A program made the position numbers and the translations under genes. Source: an uncultured Acidaminococcus sp. (GTDB lineage: Bacteria; Bacillota; Negativicutes; Acidaminococcales; Acidaminococcaceae). Taken from it: a DNA stretch of 51,402 nucleotides. This document shows positions 35,826-45,080 of the stretch, piece by piece. Where the stretch lies: the NCBI GenBank assembly GCA_900315205.1, contig OMYF01000013.1, positions 1 to 51,402 on the forward strand, given 5' to 3'. Every line of letters starts with the position of its first letter. Position 1 is the first letter of the stretch. The notes beneath the pieces are model-generated. The model saw only the letters and a list, made by a program, of their open reading frames with translations. It searched no databases and had not been told where the DNA came from.

Positions 35826-37229
35826 TTATTTGAAGATCAGATACAGGATGAAGACATTGACGATGGCCGCAAGACCGGTCACGAGCGTTCCCATGGTCTG
35901 TGCCTTATACCCGTCTTCCACTTCCATGTCGCCAAAATTCGTCACGACCCAGAAATACGAGTCATTGGCATGGGAAACGGTCATGGCACCGGCACCGATG
36001 GCGATGACCGTGATGGCAGCCATGGTCGACGTACCCAGGCCAAGCGTCGTCATCAGCGGAGCCATGATGCCCGCCGTCGTCGTAATGGCCACGGTGGAGG
36101 AACCCTGTGCCGTCTTGAGGATGGCCGAAAGGAGGAACGGGAAGAAGATCCCGAGCCCTGCCAGCGTCTGGGAATTGGCTTTGATGAAGGCGACCATGTT
36201 GGTCGAGGCGATGATCTTTCCGAGTACGCCGCCGGCCGCGGTGATGAAGAGGATGGGACCGCAGATCTTCAGGGTCTCATTGGTCAGTTCGTAGAAGGTC
36301 TGGGCTTTCTTTTCTCCCGGACGGCTCACGAACAGCAGGACACCCAGGATGACACCGACTGTGATTGCGACGATCGGCGTCCCGAGGAAAGTGATGATGG
36401 CGATCTTGTTCCCGGCCATGCTGAGTGCACTGGACAGCGCCATCAGGATGATGGGGACGACGATGGGAGCAAAGCTCATAAAGGCGCCCGGCAGTTCGCC
36501 GTAGCTAGCCATCAGCTCTTCATAACTCATGGCAGTGGCAGCTTCCCCTGCAGCGGCCATGGCCTTTTCTTCCTTCGTCTTGATCCGGCTGCCGATATAA
36601 TTGGCATAGCAGTATGCCGCGATCATCGGCAGGATCGAAGCAGCTGCACCCATCCCGATGACCAGGATCAGGTTGGTCTCCATATGCAGCCCTTCATACA
36701 GGGTGTTGGCGGCTGCGATCGGGCCCGGTGTGGGCGGGATGAAGCAGTGTGTGATATAAAGCCCCATGGACATGGCCACGGCCGTCGCCACACCCGAAGC
36801 ATGGGTCCGCCGCACCAGAGCTTTGCGGATCGGGTTCAGGATGACGAATCCGCTGTCACAGAACACCGGGATGGACACGATCCAGCCCATGATGAGGACC
36901 GCCAGGGACGTATTGTTCTTCCCCACCAGCTTTACGACACAGTCGGCCATCTTGAGCGCCGCGCCGGTCTTCTCCAGCAGGGTCCCCACGAGAGCCCCCA
37001 TGATGATGACGATGCCGATGCTGTTGAAAGTCCCGGCAAAACCGGCACTGATGACATCCGCAATACCGGGCGTCTTCCCCACCTTCACGAGGGGAATCCC
37101 TCCAATCAGTCCAAAGATCACCGACACGCCGAGAATTGAGAGGAATGGATGTACATGGTACTTTGAGATTGCGACAATCATGACAATAATGGCAATAACA
37201 AACGCAATCATAAGTGGTATTCCAGTCAA
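35826..37229 (-). CDS. GntP family permease (gluconate/organic acid:H+ type)
   Basis: 467 residues, about 12 hydrophobic segments. Family motifs: IPVFCDSGFVILNP and FIPPTPGPIAAA near 130-180, and GSSTVAITTTAGI later. GntP carriers import gluconate, glycerate, hydroxybutyrate or citrate-like acids; the substrate here is open. The likely start is TTG at 37229, 8 nt after AAAGGAG; the upstream GTG abuts the ribosome site. The start codon sits inside a 12-bp palindrome (37224-37235). Confidence 0.87.
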   Translation of the reverse strand: MTGIPLMIAFVIAIIVMIVAISKYHVHPFLSILGVSVIFGLIGGIPLVKVGKTPGIADVISAGFAGTFNSIGIVIIMGALVGTLLEKTGAALKMADCVVKLVGKNNTSLAVLIMGWIVSIPVFCDSGFVILNPIRKALVRRTHASGVATAVAMSMGLYITHCFIPPTPGPIAAANTLYEGLHMETNLILVIGMGAAASILPMIAAYCYANYIGSRIKTKEEKAMAAAGEAATAMSYEELMASYGELPGAFMSFAPIVVPIILMALSSALSMAGNKIAIITFLGTPIVAITVGVILGVLLFVSRPGEKKAQTFYELTNETLKICGPILFITAAGGVLGKIIASTNMVAFIKANSQTLAGLGIFFPFLLSAILKTAQGSSTVAITTTAGIMAPLMTTLGLGTSTMAAITVIAIGAGAMTVSHANDSYFWVVTNFGDMEVEDGYKAQTMGTLVTGLAAIVNVFILYLIFK

Positions 37230-37235
37230 TTGACT
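37224..37235. promoter_or_regulatory. Palindrome AGTCAATTGACT at the gntP start
   Basis: A perfect 12-bp palindrome covering the TTG start of gntP. Its 10-bp core GTCAATTGAC recurs at 49217-49226 in the dctP promoter, so both may be sites for one regulator. The remaining 37236-37512 gap shows a TATACT-like -10 without a clear -35. Confidence 0.45.
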
Positions 37236-37512
37236 CACTCCTTTCAGTCTTGAAGATCAGGATATGGCATTTTATTTATATCCTGTCACAAATCAGTATA
37301 CTACATTTTTTGTAAAAAGGGAGTAAAAACTTGCTGACTTACCAGTCTATTCAAAATTTTATAAAACCATGCGGACCGCCCGGCCTTTCCCGCCTCAGCA
37401 GGATAAAGACCGCGGACCGGCATGGATACCAGCTTATTCCCCTGTATCCCTGCAGAAATGCATTTTCCGGCATCCCGATCCACAGCCTGCTTTTTTACCC
37501 TTTTCCAGAACT

Positions 37513-37551
37513 AAAAAGCCGCTCCATCAGCGTACACTAATGGAGTGGCTT
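37513..37551 (-). terminator. Intrinsic terminator of lplA
   Basis: AAGCCGCTCCAT pairs with ATGGAGTGGCTT (one G-U) around a 12-nt loop; the minus strand continues TTTTTAG. 15 bp past the lplA stop. Confidence 0.88.
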
Positions 37552-37565
37552 TGCCAAAAAACATG

Positions 37566-38558
37566 TTATTTGACCAGCATGTCGATGAAGGTCTCTTTGG
37601 GAAGATTGTGGAAGAACTGGTCGATATCGACGGGGGCCAGGACCCGGTTCAGGTCCTCCCTGTTGATCTTGGCTCCGATCAGGATGGGTTTCAGCTCGTC
37701 CTTTTCCTTATTGCCGAAGTAATCGCCGAAGATATCGAAATCCACGATGCGGCCGTCCTTGACGTTCAGATGGATCTGGAATTTGCCGCAGCCCGGGATG
37801 TACCGTTCTTTCTCGATATCGTACTTGGGGGAATAGCCATAGTTCCATTCCCATGTATCATACCGCTCTTTTTCGAGTTTCGTGACGGCAGCGATTTCCG
37901 CCTCCGTCAGTTCATGCCGGGTGATGGTTTCCTGCCCGGCCATTTCCTCGAGCAGCACCTTTTTGAAGGTCTCCAGAGGCACTTTCGTGGGCATGCAGTC
38001 GAGGACATTCGTCACTCTGGCCCGGACGGATTTGATCCCCTTGGATTCGATCTTGTCCTTTGAAACCTTCAGCGCCTGGGACAGGATGGAAAGATTGGCG
38101 TCATAGAGGATGGCGCCATGGTCCATGATGCGTCCCTGTTTCATGTACTGGGCGTTTCCGGAAAATTTCCTGCCGTTGATCGTAATATCGTTGCGGCCGG
38201 AGATTTCCGCATGGACCCCCAGCTTGGCCAGAGCCCGCACGACCGGCTTATTGAAGCGGGAAAAGTCGAAATCGCTCATGTTGTTGGTCTTTGACACGAT
38301 GATTGTGAAGTTCAGGTTCCCCAGATCGTGATACACCGCGCCGCCGCCGGAAAGACGGCGGACGACCGTGATATGGTTCTTCTCGACGAAGTCCTGGTTG
38401 ATCTCTGCGATCGTGTTCTGGTTCTTGCCCACGACAATGGTATTTTCATTTTGCCAGAGCATGAAGTAATCCTCATTCCGGTCCATGCAGTCGAACACGT
38501 ACTGCTCCAGGGCCAGATTGAAGCAAGGATTATGGCTCTTGCTTTCGATATAGATCAT
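37566..38558 (-). CDS. lplA: Lipoate-protein ligase
   Basis: 330 residues. The LplA catalytic domain has RRLSGGGAVYHDLGNLNF near 72-89 and the lysine in NGRKFSGNAQ; a C-terminal accessory domain follows (GYSPKYDIEKERYIPGC onward). It attaches scavenged lipoate to E2-type domains. Its likely targets are the lipoyl domains of the E2 and E3 proteins encoded at 40985-44079. ATG at 38558, GGGAG 10 nt upstream; the frame extends upstream without family similarity. Confidence 0.94.
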   Translation of the reverse strand: MIYIESKSHNPCFNLALEQYVFDCMDRNEDYFMLWQNENTIVVGKNQNTIAEINQDFVEKNHITVVRRLSGGGAVYHDLGNLNFTIIVSKTNNMSDFDFSRFNKPVVRALAKLGVHAEISGRNDITINGRKFSGNAQYMKQGRIMDHGAILYDANLSILSQALKVSKDKIESKGIKSVRARVTNVLDCMPTKVPLETFKKVLLEEMAGQETITRHELTEAEIAAVTKLEKERYDTWEWNYGYSPKYDIEKERYIPGCGKFQIHLNVKDGRIVDFDIFGDYFGNKEKDELKPILIGAKINREDLNRVLAPVDIDQFFHNLPKETFIDMLVK

Positions 38559-38707
38559 ATGTGCATCGCTCCCTTGACCGGGGCAGGGATGATCCGTCCG
38601 GCCGTTCCGGTACGGTGCCCGCTGCCCGCATCGCTGCGGGATACGGACAGATCCGCACACCTTCCGGCGGCCTTCTGCAGTCACCGCACTCCCGGATTCG
38701 TTCTGCT

Positions 38708-39457
38708 TTACAGGATAATGGATTCTCCGTATTCATGCCAGATGACCGCCGGCTTTTCTTTTCCGTATTTCCGTACATCATGTTCCGCCAGGCGGCTGTA
38801 CTGGAACCGGTCATTTTCCGGATCGGGCAGATGGTACAGGATGAGCTCCCGGATGGAAAGCTGTTCAAAGAGAATCCTGCGCCCTGCCGCATTGTTGTAG
38901 AATACGGGCGTCACAAAAGCATACTGGATGGCTTCATTTTCGAGTCCCCGGAAGTCCTCTTCCTGGTAATCCGAGTCCGCCATGAAAAAGAGGATCTGTC
39001 CGTCCAGATCAAGGAGGAAGGAATAGACGGCCAGAGAAAAATGACGGGGATCGAGATGATGCATCCGGCTGACTTTAAGACGCACCCCGGGAACAAGAGT
39101 CAGCCATTGCCCGGGCACAAAGGGCAGCAGCCGCTCCCGATACTGTCCATACGCTTTTTTCAGGCCCGTCGTCTGATCCAGTTCCGGCAGGACAAGGCCT
39201 TTGACGGAATTATGTTCCATATACGTGAACAGATAGGGACTGTAATAATGGTCAAAATGGGAATGGGAAAAAAACAGATATCCTGCATCGGCATACGGCC
39301 CCCTGCCCGCCGCCATGGAATCCCAGACCGGGTCCGGCAGTTCCACGAAACTGTGGCTGAGATCCTTGTAGAGGCCGTCAAAAATGAAGCGGCTGCCGCC
39401 ATATTCCACAAAAACGCCGCAGTTTCCCAATAATACGGCCTTATTTTCTTCAGCCAT
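38708..39457 (-). CDS. Metallo-beta-lactamase fold hydrolase
   Basis: 249 residues. Zinc-binding HxHxDH is present as SHSHFDHYYS near 64, with later MHHLDPRHFS and ADSDYQEEDF supplying His and Asp ligands. Substrate unknown. AGGAG lies 7 nt before the ATG at 39457. It lies between lplA and the PPC-domain gene, behind a terminator, and may be an aldehyde- or lactone-handling enzyme; that is only an inference from context. Confidence 0.8.
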   Translation of the reverse strand: MAEENKAVLLGNCGVFVEYGGSRFIFDGLYKDLSHSFVELPDPVWDSMAAGRGPYADAGYLFFSHSHFDHYYSPYLFTYMEHNSVKGLVLPELDQTTGLKKAYGQYRERLLPFVPGQWLTLVPGVRLKVSRMHHLDPRHFSLAVYSFLLDLDGQILFFMADSDYQEEDFRGLENEAIQYAFVTPVFYNNAAGRRILFEQLSIRELILYHLPDPENDRFQYSRLAEHDVRKYGKEKPAVIWHEYGESIIL

Positions 39458-39515
39458 GATACACTCCTGTTTAGATAAGACAACTGCGGAAACACAGCCT
39501 GCGTGTCTCCGGAAA

Positions 39516-39560
39516 GAAAAAATTACCACCCAAAAGGCACCGGGTACCTCCGGGTGGTAA
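39516..39560 (-). terminator. Intrinsic terminator after the PPC-domain gene
   Basis: TTACCACCC pairs with GGGTGGTAA around a 20-nt GC-rich loop; the minus strand continues TTTTTTC. 15 bp past the stop at 39575. Confidence 0.88.
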
Positions 39561-39574
39561 AGCGGGGTCAGGAA

Positions 39575-40054
39575 TTATTTCTTCTCGATGTTCTTCGGTC
39601 CAAAGATGTAGACTTCCAGATCCGGGTCATATTCGCGGCCCATCTCCAGGCCTTCGATTTCACCGATCAGGATATCCGTCGTCAGCAGGACCTTGCAGCC
39701 TTCGATGACGTGGCCGCCATAGGCATTGCCCTTCTGGTCGGAGAACGTGAAATGAACATGGAGCAGGCATTCGCCTTCCGTATTGTGGCAGATCATACCG
39801 GTCATGCTGAGCAGTTCCAGCGGTCCTTCCATCAGGATCGGTTCGCTGTAGCCATAGCCGGCTTTTTTGTCGGGCAGTGCCACCGGATCATAGAAGGCCA
39901 CTTTTGCCATGGAACCCATACCGCTCAGGATGAACCCGTTGTTGATATGGTTCTCGGCACAGATCCTTTCCAGTCCTTTCAGGATATCTTCACCGGGAGA
40001 CATCCTGGCTGCCACGACTCTGCTGATTTTACCGCCTGAAGCCATACTAATCAT
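39575..40054 (-). CDS. PPC/DUF296 domain protein
   Basis: 159 residues, one PPC domain (found alone in bacteria, fused to AT-hooks in plants). Recognisable parts are GEDILKGLERICAEN, GFILSGMGSMAKV and LHVHFTFSDQKGNAYGGHV. The histidine-containing HVH...GGH motif may bind metal. Biochemical role unknown. AAAGGAGAG precedes the ATG. It follows the hydroxyacid dehydrogenase gene by 14 bp, so it likely works with it. Confidence 0.85.
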   Translation of the reverse strand: MISMASGGKISRVVAARMSPGEDILKGLERICAENHINNGFILSGMGSMAKVAFYDPVALPDKKAGYGYSEPILMEGPLELLSMTGMICHNTEGECLLHVHFTFSDQKGNAYGGHVIEGCKVLLTTDILIGEIEGLEMGREYDPDLEVYIFGPKNIEKK

Positions 40055-40068
40055 GTCGATCTCTCCTT

Positions 40069-40947
40069 TTATTCCACAACTACACCCATATCTTTTTCCG
40101 GGACTTTGACCAGGGCACACTGATCTTCATTGATGAGCCCGGCCTCGTCCATCCGCCGCATATACTCCAGTACAAGATCCGTCGCGGGGACAGGGACCTC
40201 CATCTCATTGGCCAGATTCTTCGCGTTCTTGATGTCCTTGTAATGGACAGCGATGCGCGCCGACGCCGAAAAATCACGATGGATCATCTTCATGGCCTTG
40301 GCATCGAGCACTGCGCTCTGCGCAAAGCCGCCTTTGATCGCCTCGTAGAGGGTCGTCGGATCCAGGCCTGCTTTCTTGGCAAAGGCAAACGCTTCTGCCA
40401 TGGCAACGAGATGGATGCCTACAATCATATTGTTGGCCAGCTTGGCGACATCGCCGCAGCCGGACCCGCCCATATAGGTCACAGTGGATCCCATATAGGC
40501 CAGATAAGGCCGGACCGCATCAAACACGTTCCTGTCACCGCCGGCCATAACAGCCAGCGTTCCCTGTTCCGCCCCTGAAACGCCGCCGCTCACGGGAGCA
40601 TCCAACAGGCCGATGCCCTTTTCCTTAGCCAGTGCGTACAGGCTGCGGATCACGGAAGGAGCGGTGGAACTCGTATCGACAATGATGGTCCCGCTCTCTT
40701 TAGCAGCGATGATTGCGCGGCATACGCTGTCGACAATCTCGTTCCTGGGCAGGGAAAGGAAAATCAGATTGCATTTTGCGATGATTTCATCATTGTCCTT
40801 CGCCGGTGTCCCACCTGCAGCTTCAAACTTCTTTAACGAAGCAGGGATGACATCCGCGCCAAGTACAGGTGCTTTGCTTTTTTTCAAGATATTGATTGCC
40901 ATAGGGAGTCCCATGTTGCCTAATCCGATGAATCCAACAGTGTACAT
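40069..40947 (-). CDS. 3-hydroxyisobutyrate dehydrogenase family oxidoreductase
   Basis: 292 residues. Rossmann motif GFIGLGNMGLP at 5-15, substrate-binding DAPVSGGVSGAEQGTLAVMAGG region at about 117-138 and catalytic K169 in GDVAKLANN. The family includes 3-hydroxyisobutyrate dehydrogenase and tartronate semialdehyde reductase; the exact substrate is undetermined. It lies 37 bp after the E3 gene, suggesting that its product feeds, or is drawn from, the dehydrogenase complex. ATG at 40947 with GGAGG 11 nt upstream. Confidence 0.88.
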   Translation of the reverse strand: MYTVGFIGLGNMGLPMAINILKKSKAPVLGADVIPASLKKFEAAGGTPAKDNDEIIAKCNLIFLSLPRNEIVDSVCRAIIAAKESGTIIVDTSSTAPSVIRSLYALAKEKGIGLLDAPVSGGVSGAEQGTLAVMAGGDRNVFDAVRPYLAYMGSTVTYMGGSGCGDVAKLANNMIVGIHLVAMAEAFAFAKKAGLDPTTLYEAIKGGFAQSAVLDAKAMKMIHRDFSASARIAVHYKDIKNAKNLANEMEVPVPATDLVLEYMRRMDEAGLINEDQCALVKVPEKDMGVVVE

Positions 40948-40984
40948 GACGCGTAATGCCTCCTTCATTCACATATTCCAGATC

Positions 40985-42724
40985 TTACTTTTTCTTTTTG
41001 TTCGGCATATGGATGCATCTGCCGAGGCTGTCCAGTGCGGCTTCACGCATTGCTTCCGTCACAGTCGGATGAGAGTGGATCGTGGCAATGAGATCTTCCA
41101 CAGTCAGTTCAGCTTCAATGGCCAGAGCACCTTCGCAGATCAGATCGGAAGCACGCGGCCCGATGATATGCATGCCGAGGACTTCGTTGTATTCCTTGCC
41201 GGCAATGATCTTGACGATGCCTTCGCCGCCGTTCATGATCAGGGCCTTGCCGTTGCCGCTCATCGGGAACTTGCCGACGATGTAATCGATGCCCAGTTCC
41301 TTGGCTTTTTCTTCGGTCAGGCCGACAGAAGCAGCTTCCGGTTCGATGTACACGCAGGTCGGGTTGGTCCGTTCATCATAGACAGCAGGGATGCCCATGA
41401 TGTTTTCCACAGCCACTTCGCCCATGGCCGAAGCCGTATGGGCCAGCTGAGCCTTGCCGAGGACGCAGTCACCGATTGCATAGATGTTCGGGACATTGGT
41501 CTGCATCTGATCGTTGACGACGATGCGGCCTTTCTGATTCTCGATGCCGGCAGCTTCCAGGTTGATGGACTTGGTATTCGGACGGCGGCCCACTGCCACC
41601 AGGACTTTTTCAGCTTCAAAGGAAACTTCTTTGTTGGTCTTCTTGTCCAGGCAGACGACTTTGGCGCCGACAGCGGAGTTTTCAACGGACTGGACAGGGC
41701 ATTCCAGATGGAATTCGATGCCCATCTTCTTCATATGGGCAACGCCGATCTTCGTCAGATCGCCGTCGAGCATCGGCAGGACATGGTCCAGAGCTTCCAC
41801 TACGGTGATCTTCGTGCCGAATGCGGCATAGGCGCAGGCAATTTCAAGACCGATGACACCGCCGCCGATGACGACCATGGACTTCGGCAGTTTTTCGAGG
41901 GAGAGCGCACCCGTGGAGTCGATGCAGTTCGGGTTGTCCTTCAGGCCCGGAATGGGCGGAATGGCGTTGATGGAACCGGTAGCGATGACATAGGCGTCAG
42001 CCGTCATGTTCTCGGTCTTGCCGTCCGGGGACTTCACAGCCAGGGTCTTGCTGTCCACGAAGCTTGCCGTACCTTCGACATGTTTGATCTTATTGGCTTT
42101 GAACAGGCCGCCGATACCGGAAGTCAGCTTGTGGGAAATCTCATTCTTGTGTTTGATGACCTGCGGGAAGTTGACCTTCACGCCTTCCACGTCGACACCG
42201 ATATCCTTGCCCTGGTCCTTGATCTCGGAAATCAGTTCAGCCGAATGGAGCAGGCATTTGGTCGGGATGCAGCCGATGTTCAGGCAGGTACCGCCAAGGT
42301 ATTTCTCGTCGATGACCGTGACTTTGGCACCCAGCTGGGAAGCGCGGATGGCAGCCACATAGCCGCCAGGGCCGGCGCCGATGACGATGATGGAAGTATC
42401 TTTCTTGGGCTGGGCCGGAGCAGCCGGAGCCGCAGCAGCAGGAGCAGCAGCCGGAGCAGCAGCAGGAGCGGCACCCACGGTTTCACCCGCTTTGCCGATA
42501 TAGCCCAGCAGACCTTTTACGGGGATATCCTCCCCTTCCTGGGCAACGATCTTGATCAGCGTGCCGTCCACTTCAGCATTGACTTCGTTGGTCAGTTTAT
42601 CCGTCGTGATTTCCACAATGGGTTCGCCGGCCTTGACTGCGTCCCCTTCTTTTTTCAGCCATTTCGTGACTTCGCCTTCCTCCATGGTAAGGCCAAGCTG
42701 CGGCATCAGAATTTCAGTAGCCAT
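40985..42724 (-). CDS. lpdA: Dihydrolipoyl dehydrogenase (E3) with N-terminal lipoyl domain
   Basis: 579 residues. Residues 1-85 are a lipoyl domain with K43 in EITTDKLTNEV, then an Ala/Pro linker (about 85-108). The flavoprotein disulfide reductase follows: FAD GAGPGG near 116, redox pair C147/C152 in GGTCLNIGCIPTK, and HSHPTVTEA at the C-terminus. It reoxidises lipoyl groups of the complex. Lipoyl-E3 fusions are typical of several anaerobes. GGAGG precedes the ATG; a terminator lies between it and the E2 gene. Confidence 0.96.
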   Translation of the reverse strand: MATEILMPQLGLTMEEGEVTKWLKKEGDAVKAGEPIVEITTDKLTNEVNAEVDGTLIKIVAQEGEDIPVKGLLGYIGKAGETVGAAPAAAPAAAPAAAAPAAPAQPKKDTSIIVIGAGPGGYVAAIRASQLGAKVTVIDEKYLGGTCLNIGCIPTKCLLHSAELISEIKDQGKDIGVDVEGVKVNFPQVIKHKNEISHKLTSGIGGLFKANKIKHVEGTASFVDSKTLAVKSPDGKTENMTADAYVIATGSINAIPPIPGLKDNPNCIDSTGALSLEKLPKSMVVIGGGVIGLEIACAYAAFGTKITVVEALDHVLPMLDGDLTKIGVAHMKKMGIEFHLECPVQSVENSAVGAKVVCLDKKTNKEVSFEAEKVLVAVGRRPNTKSINLEAAGIENQKGRIVVNDQMQTNVPNIYAIGDCVLGKAQLAHTASAMGEVAVENIMGIPAVYDERTNPTCVYIEPEAASVGLTEEKAKELGIDYIVGKFPMSGNGKALIMNGGEGIVKIIAGKEYNEVLGMHIIGPRASDLICEGALAIEAELTVEDLIATIHSHPTVTEAMREAALDSLGRCIHMPNKKKK

Positions 42725-42764
42725 CTATAATTCCTCCAATACAATATGAACTTGCAGACGTTTC

Positions 42765-42809
42765 TTTAAAAAAGACCTTCTTAGAAGAGTACCAACTAAG
42801 AAGGTCTTT
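42765..42809 (-). terminator. Intra-operon terminator between E2 and E3 genes
   Basis: A 14-bp perfect stem, AAAGACCTTCTTAG with CTAAGAAGGTCTTT, 11-nt loop, then TTTTTT on the minus strand. A strong match just after the E2 stop; it should cut readthrough into lpdA unless lpdA has its own promoter. Confidence 0.92.
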
Positions 42810-42819
42810 GGATCTCACC

Positions 42820-44079
42820 TTAGAGCAGGATATCCATCGGGTTCTGCAGCAGGTCTCTCACAGCACATTCAAACTTGGCGGCCACGGACCCATCAATCAG
42901 TCTGTGATCGAAAGTATGGGAAATTCTCAGCACCTTATGCTTGGAGATCTTGCCTTCGTCATCCATGTACAGCTCGTCCTCGGCGGCGCAGACACCCAGG
43001 ATGCTGGAATCAGGCTGGTTGATGATCGGGTTGAAGGTTTCAACGCCGAACATGCCCAGGTTGGAGATCGTAAAGGTGGAACCTTTATATTCTTCCACAG
43101 CCAGCTTGCCTTCACGTGCACGAGTAGCCAGGTCTTTGGCGCAGTCATGGATTTCGCTGAGGCTCATCTTGTCGGCGTCTCTGATAACCGGCGTCAGCAG
43201 GCCATCGTCCAGGGCTACAGCCATGCCCAGGTTGATATGAGCTCTCTTGATGAGCTTGTCGCCGTCAATGGCAACCAGCATATAGCGGTTGTTCTTCAGA
43301 GCCTTGGCAACTGCCTTCAGCACGAAATCATTGACAGAGTACTTCACGCCCATCTTTTCATTGATTTCTTTACGCAGCTTGAAGAGTTCCGTCACGTCGA
43401 CCTTGACATTCTGGGTAACAGTCGGGCATTCCGTTACGGACTGGAGCATTCTCTTGCCGACCACTTTCCGCATGCCGGTCAGCTTTTCGACGACATCGCC
43501 GTCCATGAGTTCCACCGCGCCGGTATGTTCCACCACCGGAGCAGCCGCCTTGGGAGCAGGTGCCGGGGCCGGAGCTGCCTTGGCAGCCGGAGCCGGATTC
43601 TTAGCAGCCGCTTCGATATCCTTCTTGACGATACGGCCCATAGGACCGGATCCCTTCAGGTTCGTGTAGTCGACGCCGAGTTTGGCAGCGATCTTTCTGG
43701 CCAGCGGAGAAATACGGATCCTCTTGCCGCCTGCCGCTACCGGAGCCGGAGCTGCTGCAGGTTCAGCTGCGGCAGCAGGAGCGGCTTCCGCAGCCGGAGC
43801 TGCTTCTGCCGGAGCAGCCGCGCCGTCGCCGACCTTTTCGCCCGGTTCGCCGATGTATGCCAGGAGGCCTTTGACAGGGATGTCTTCGCCTTCCTGGGCT
43901 ACGATCTTCAGGAGCGTACCAGCCGCTTCTGCGTTCACTTCGTTCGTCAATTTATCCGTCGTGATTTCCACAATGGGATCGCCGACTTCAACCTTGTCCC
44001 CTTCGTGTTTCAACCAGGTGGTAACAGTGCCTTCCTCCATGGTCAAACCCAGCTGGGGCATTCTTACCTCGTATGCCAT
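42820..44079 (-). CDS. acoC: Dihydrolipoamide acyltransferase (E2)
   Basis: 419 residues: lipoyl domain (1-85, K43 in EITTDKLTNEV), Ala/Pro/Glu linker, E1/E3-binding domain (about 120-160, RISPLARKIAAKLGV and GPMGRIVKKDI), second linker and CATase domain with H392 and D396 in HRLIDG. It transfers the acyl group to CoA. The aco name follows the E1 partners; pyruvate or branched-chain 2-oxoacid specificity cannot be excluded. GGAGGAGGAG precedes the ATG. Confidence 0.88.
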   Translation of the reverse strand: MAYEVRMPQLGLTMEEGTVTTWLKHEGDKVEVGDPIVEITTDKLTNEVNAEAAGTLLKIVAQEGEDIPVKGLLAYIGEPGEKVGDGAAAPAEAAPAAEAAPAAAAEPAAAPAPVAAGGKRIRISPLARKIAAKLGVDYTNLKGSGPMGRIVKKDIEAAAKNPAPAAKAAPAPAPAPKAAAPVVEHTGAVELMDGDVVEKLTGMRKVVGKRMLQSVTECPTVTQNVKVDVTELFKLRKEINEKMGVKYSVNDFVLKAVAKALKNNRYMLVAIDGDKLIKRAHINLGMAVALDDGLLTPVIRDADKMSLSEIHDCAKDLATRAREGKLAVEEYKGSTFTISNLGMFGVETFNPIINQPDSSILGVCAAEDELYMDDEGKISKHKVLRISHTFDHRLIDGSVAAKFECAVRDLLQNPMDILL

Positions 44080-44099
44080 GTTATTCTCCTCCTCCTAGA

Positions 44100-45080
44100 T
44101 CACTTGTTCAGAACAGCCTTGACTGCTTTCACGATATCTTCAGGATGAGGGAAGTTCACGTCTTCCAGAGGTGGGCTGAACGGAGAAGTGATGTTCAGGC
44201 CGCAGACACGTTTGACAGGAGCATCCAGTTCATCAAACAGATCTTCAGCGATCTGTGCGGAGATTTCGCCGGCATAGCTGCCTCTCTTGCATTCTTCGGA
44301 TACAACGATGGCATTGTGGGTCTTGCTTACGGACTTCACGATGGCATCCCAATCCAGAGGAACCAGAGTACGCAGATCCAGGACTTCCACGTTGATGCCT
44401 TCCTTGGCCAGGGTATCAGCAGCTTCCAGAGCAAAATCGACTTCTCTGGACCAGGAGATGATGGTCAGGTCAGTACCTTCACGTTTCACTTCGGCTTCGC
44501 CGATAGGAATGGTATATTCGCCTTCAGGGATTTCTTCCTTGTGTGCATAGAGCAGTTTGTGTTCCAGGAAGATGACCGGATCATTGTCGCGGATGGCGGA
44601 CTTCAACAGTCCCTTGGCATCCTTGGCGGAAGAAGGAGCAATGACCTTCAGGCCGGGCATATGGCAGAAGATTGCTTCCAGGGACTGGGAATGCTGACCG
44701 GCATTTCTTCTGCCGGAGCCCATGGGCATCCTGATGACCATCGGGATGGTCAGCTGACCGCCGGTCATGTAACGCATCTTGGCAGCCTGGTTCAGGATCG
44801 GGTCTGCGCAGACGGTCATGAAGTCATTGTACATTAATTCAGCAACGGGGCGCATCCCTCTCATGGCAGCGCCGACGGACATGCCGATGAAACCAGCTTC
44901 GGAAATAGGAGTATCGATTACACGGTCCGGTCCGAAATCATCGCGGAAACCGCGGGTAATACCGAAAACGTTCCCCATTACACCCATATCTTCGCCGAGG
45001 ATGATGACGTTCTTGTCTCTTTCCATTTCCTCGTGCAGGGCTTCACCAATTGCTTTACTGATGCTTAATTTCTTGCTCAC
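44100..45080 (-). CDS. acoB: Dehydrogenase complex E1 beta subunit (acetoin/2-oxoacid type)
   Basis: 326 residues of the transketolase-Pyr-like E1 beta family: GEDMGVMGNVFG, DTPISEAGFIGMSVGAAMRG, GQHSQSLEA and a C-terminal domain. Together with the alpha subunit it decarboxylates the substrate using thiamine diphosphate. The start is GTG, overlapping the acoA stop by 4 bp (GTGA), with AAGGAG upstream. 20 bp before the E2 gene. Confidence 0.9.
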   Translation of the reverse strand: MSKKLSISKAIGEALHEEMERDKNVIILGEDMGVMGNVFGITRGFRDDFGPDRVIDTPISEAGFIGMSVGAAMRGMRPVAELMYNDFMTVCADPILNQAAKMRYMTGGQLTIPMVIRMPMGSGRRNAGQHSQSLEAIFCHMPGLKVIAPSSAKDAKGLLKSAIRDNDPVIFLEHKLLYAHKEEIPEGEYTIPIGEAEVKREGTDLTIISWSREVDFALEAADTLAKEGINVEVLDLRTLVPLDWDAIVKSVSKTHNAIVVSEECKRGSYAGEISAQIAEDLFDELDAPVKRVCGLNITSPFSPPLEDVNFPHPEDIVKAVKAVLNK

